Positions 4,909 to 5,271 of a stretch of 5,271 bases of DNA are shown piece by piece. Within the stretch, counting starts at the first letter, position 1. Each line of letters starts with the position of its first letter. The notes beneath the pieces are model-generated. The model made no database searches. It was not told where the DNA came from and was given only the letters and a program-made list of their open reading frames with translations. Made by a program: the position numbers and the translations under genes. The DNA is from Planctomycetota bacterium (lineage in GTDB: Bacteria > Planctomycetota > Phycisphaerae > Sedimentisphaerales > SG8-4): contig JAUWKC010000141.1 of NCBI GenBank assembly GCA_030607345.1, forward strand, positions 1 through 5,271, written 5' to 3'.

Positions 4909-5271
4909 ATGCAAGAAGACACGCTGCTTGTAAGGAAGCTGAAGCACGGCGACGGTGAGGCTCTGCACCGCATCTACGAGAAGTACAAGAACGAATTGCT
5001 GGCGTTGAGCATCTCTCTGTCCGGGGACAGAACAGTTGCCGAAGATGTGGTGCACGATGTTTTCGTTTCGTTCGCGGAGTTTGCCGGCAGGCTTCGGTTA
5101 AGAGGCAGTCTGAAGAGCTATCTGTCGAGCTGCGTTGCCAATCGCATCCGGAGTCTGGCCCGCGCCGAGCATGCCCGCAGCGTCTTGCTGGATGAAGCAC
5201 GGGTCGCCGGAGCCGACTCGAACGAACCGGCGTATTTGGCAATGTCGGCAGAACAATTGCAGCGAATCAAC
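4909..5271 (+). CDS. ECF-family RNA polymerase sigma factor, N-terminal 121 aa (cut by right edge)
   Basis: The frame is open to the last base, so the 3' end is missing. Residues about 13-90 are sigma region 2: EALHRIYEKYKNELLALS, then AEDVVHDVFVSFAEF at 44-58 (the conserved region 2 helix) and LRGSLKSYLSSCVANRIRSLARA. The start of the linker to region 4 follows (DEARVAGADSNEPAYLAMSAEQLQ), and region 4 lies outside the window. The ATG at 4909 is the earliest possible start because an in-frame TAA (4906-4908) touches it. No clear Shine-Dalgarno sequence is seen. Its sequence differs enough from the factor at 2821 (HDVFVSF against QETFVRA in the same helix) that it is probably a different ECF subgroup, not a recent duplicate. 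By analogy with the first operon, an anti-sigma gene may follow beyond the window, which is inference. Confidence 0.9.
   Translation, partial: MQEDTLLVRKLKHGDGEALHRIYEKYKNELLALSISLSGDRTVAEDVVHDVFVSFAEFAGRLRLRGSLKSYLSSCVANRIRSLARAEHARSVLLDEARVAGADSNEPAYLAMSAEQLQRIN

Noticed and set aside
4889..5242. Minus-strand open frame opposite the second sigma gene
   Set aside because: The plus strand carries an unmistakable sigma region 2, and the minus-strand translation is Arg/Ser-rich with no domain.

Overview
The window most resembles the chromosome of a planctomycete, probably class Phycisphaerae (Sedimentisphaerales-like). This is judged from protein style only: ECF sigma factors paired with large membrane anti-sigma factors whose membrane segment begins MKSKITKLAAAAVII, a long soluble TPR protein, and a second ECF factor opening MQEDTLLVRKLKHGDGEAL. 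These read like proteins I know from that group, but no search was run. Both window edges cut through genes. I see no mobile element, CRISPR array, rRNA or tRNA.

Layout. Positions 1-423 hold the C-terminal part of a proline-rich protein of unknown function, cut by the left edge. Positions 424-890 are gene-poor, with one doubtful 67-codon frame carrying a zinc-finger-like Cys/His pattern and a weak terminator-like structure. Positions 891-2495 (minus strand) encode a 534-residue cytoplasmic TPR protein. A 325 bp divergent intergenic region (2496-2820) follows. It holds a candidate promoter for the TPR gene, a hairpin plus T-tract pointing rightward, a perfect TATAAT, and a 14 bp perfect palindrome just after it.

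Positions 2821-4697 (plus strand) form a two-gene operon, a 177-residue ECF sigma factor and a 448-residue anti-sigma factor, joined by an ATGA overlap and closed by a clear intrinsic terminator at 4732-4763. A second ECF sigma factor of a different type starts at 4909 and runs off the right edge.

Working together. The sigma factor and its zinc-binding anti-sigma partner form a membrane stress or signal switch. The anti-sigma protein joins a cytoplasmic HxxxCxxC zinc domain, one membrane segment, a probable LolA/RseB-like extracytoplasmic sensor and an NTF2-like C-terminal domain. The parts that E. coli keeps in two proteins (RseA and RseB) thus appear fused. A well-spaced internal ribosome-binding site and ATG in front of the membrane segment, which also reads as a signal peptide with an AYA cleavage motif, suggests the sensor half could also be made alone. 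That is the most interesting point in the window.
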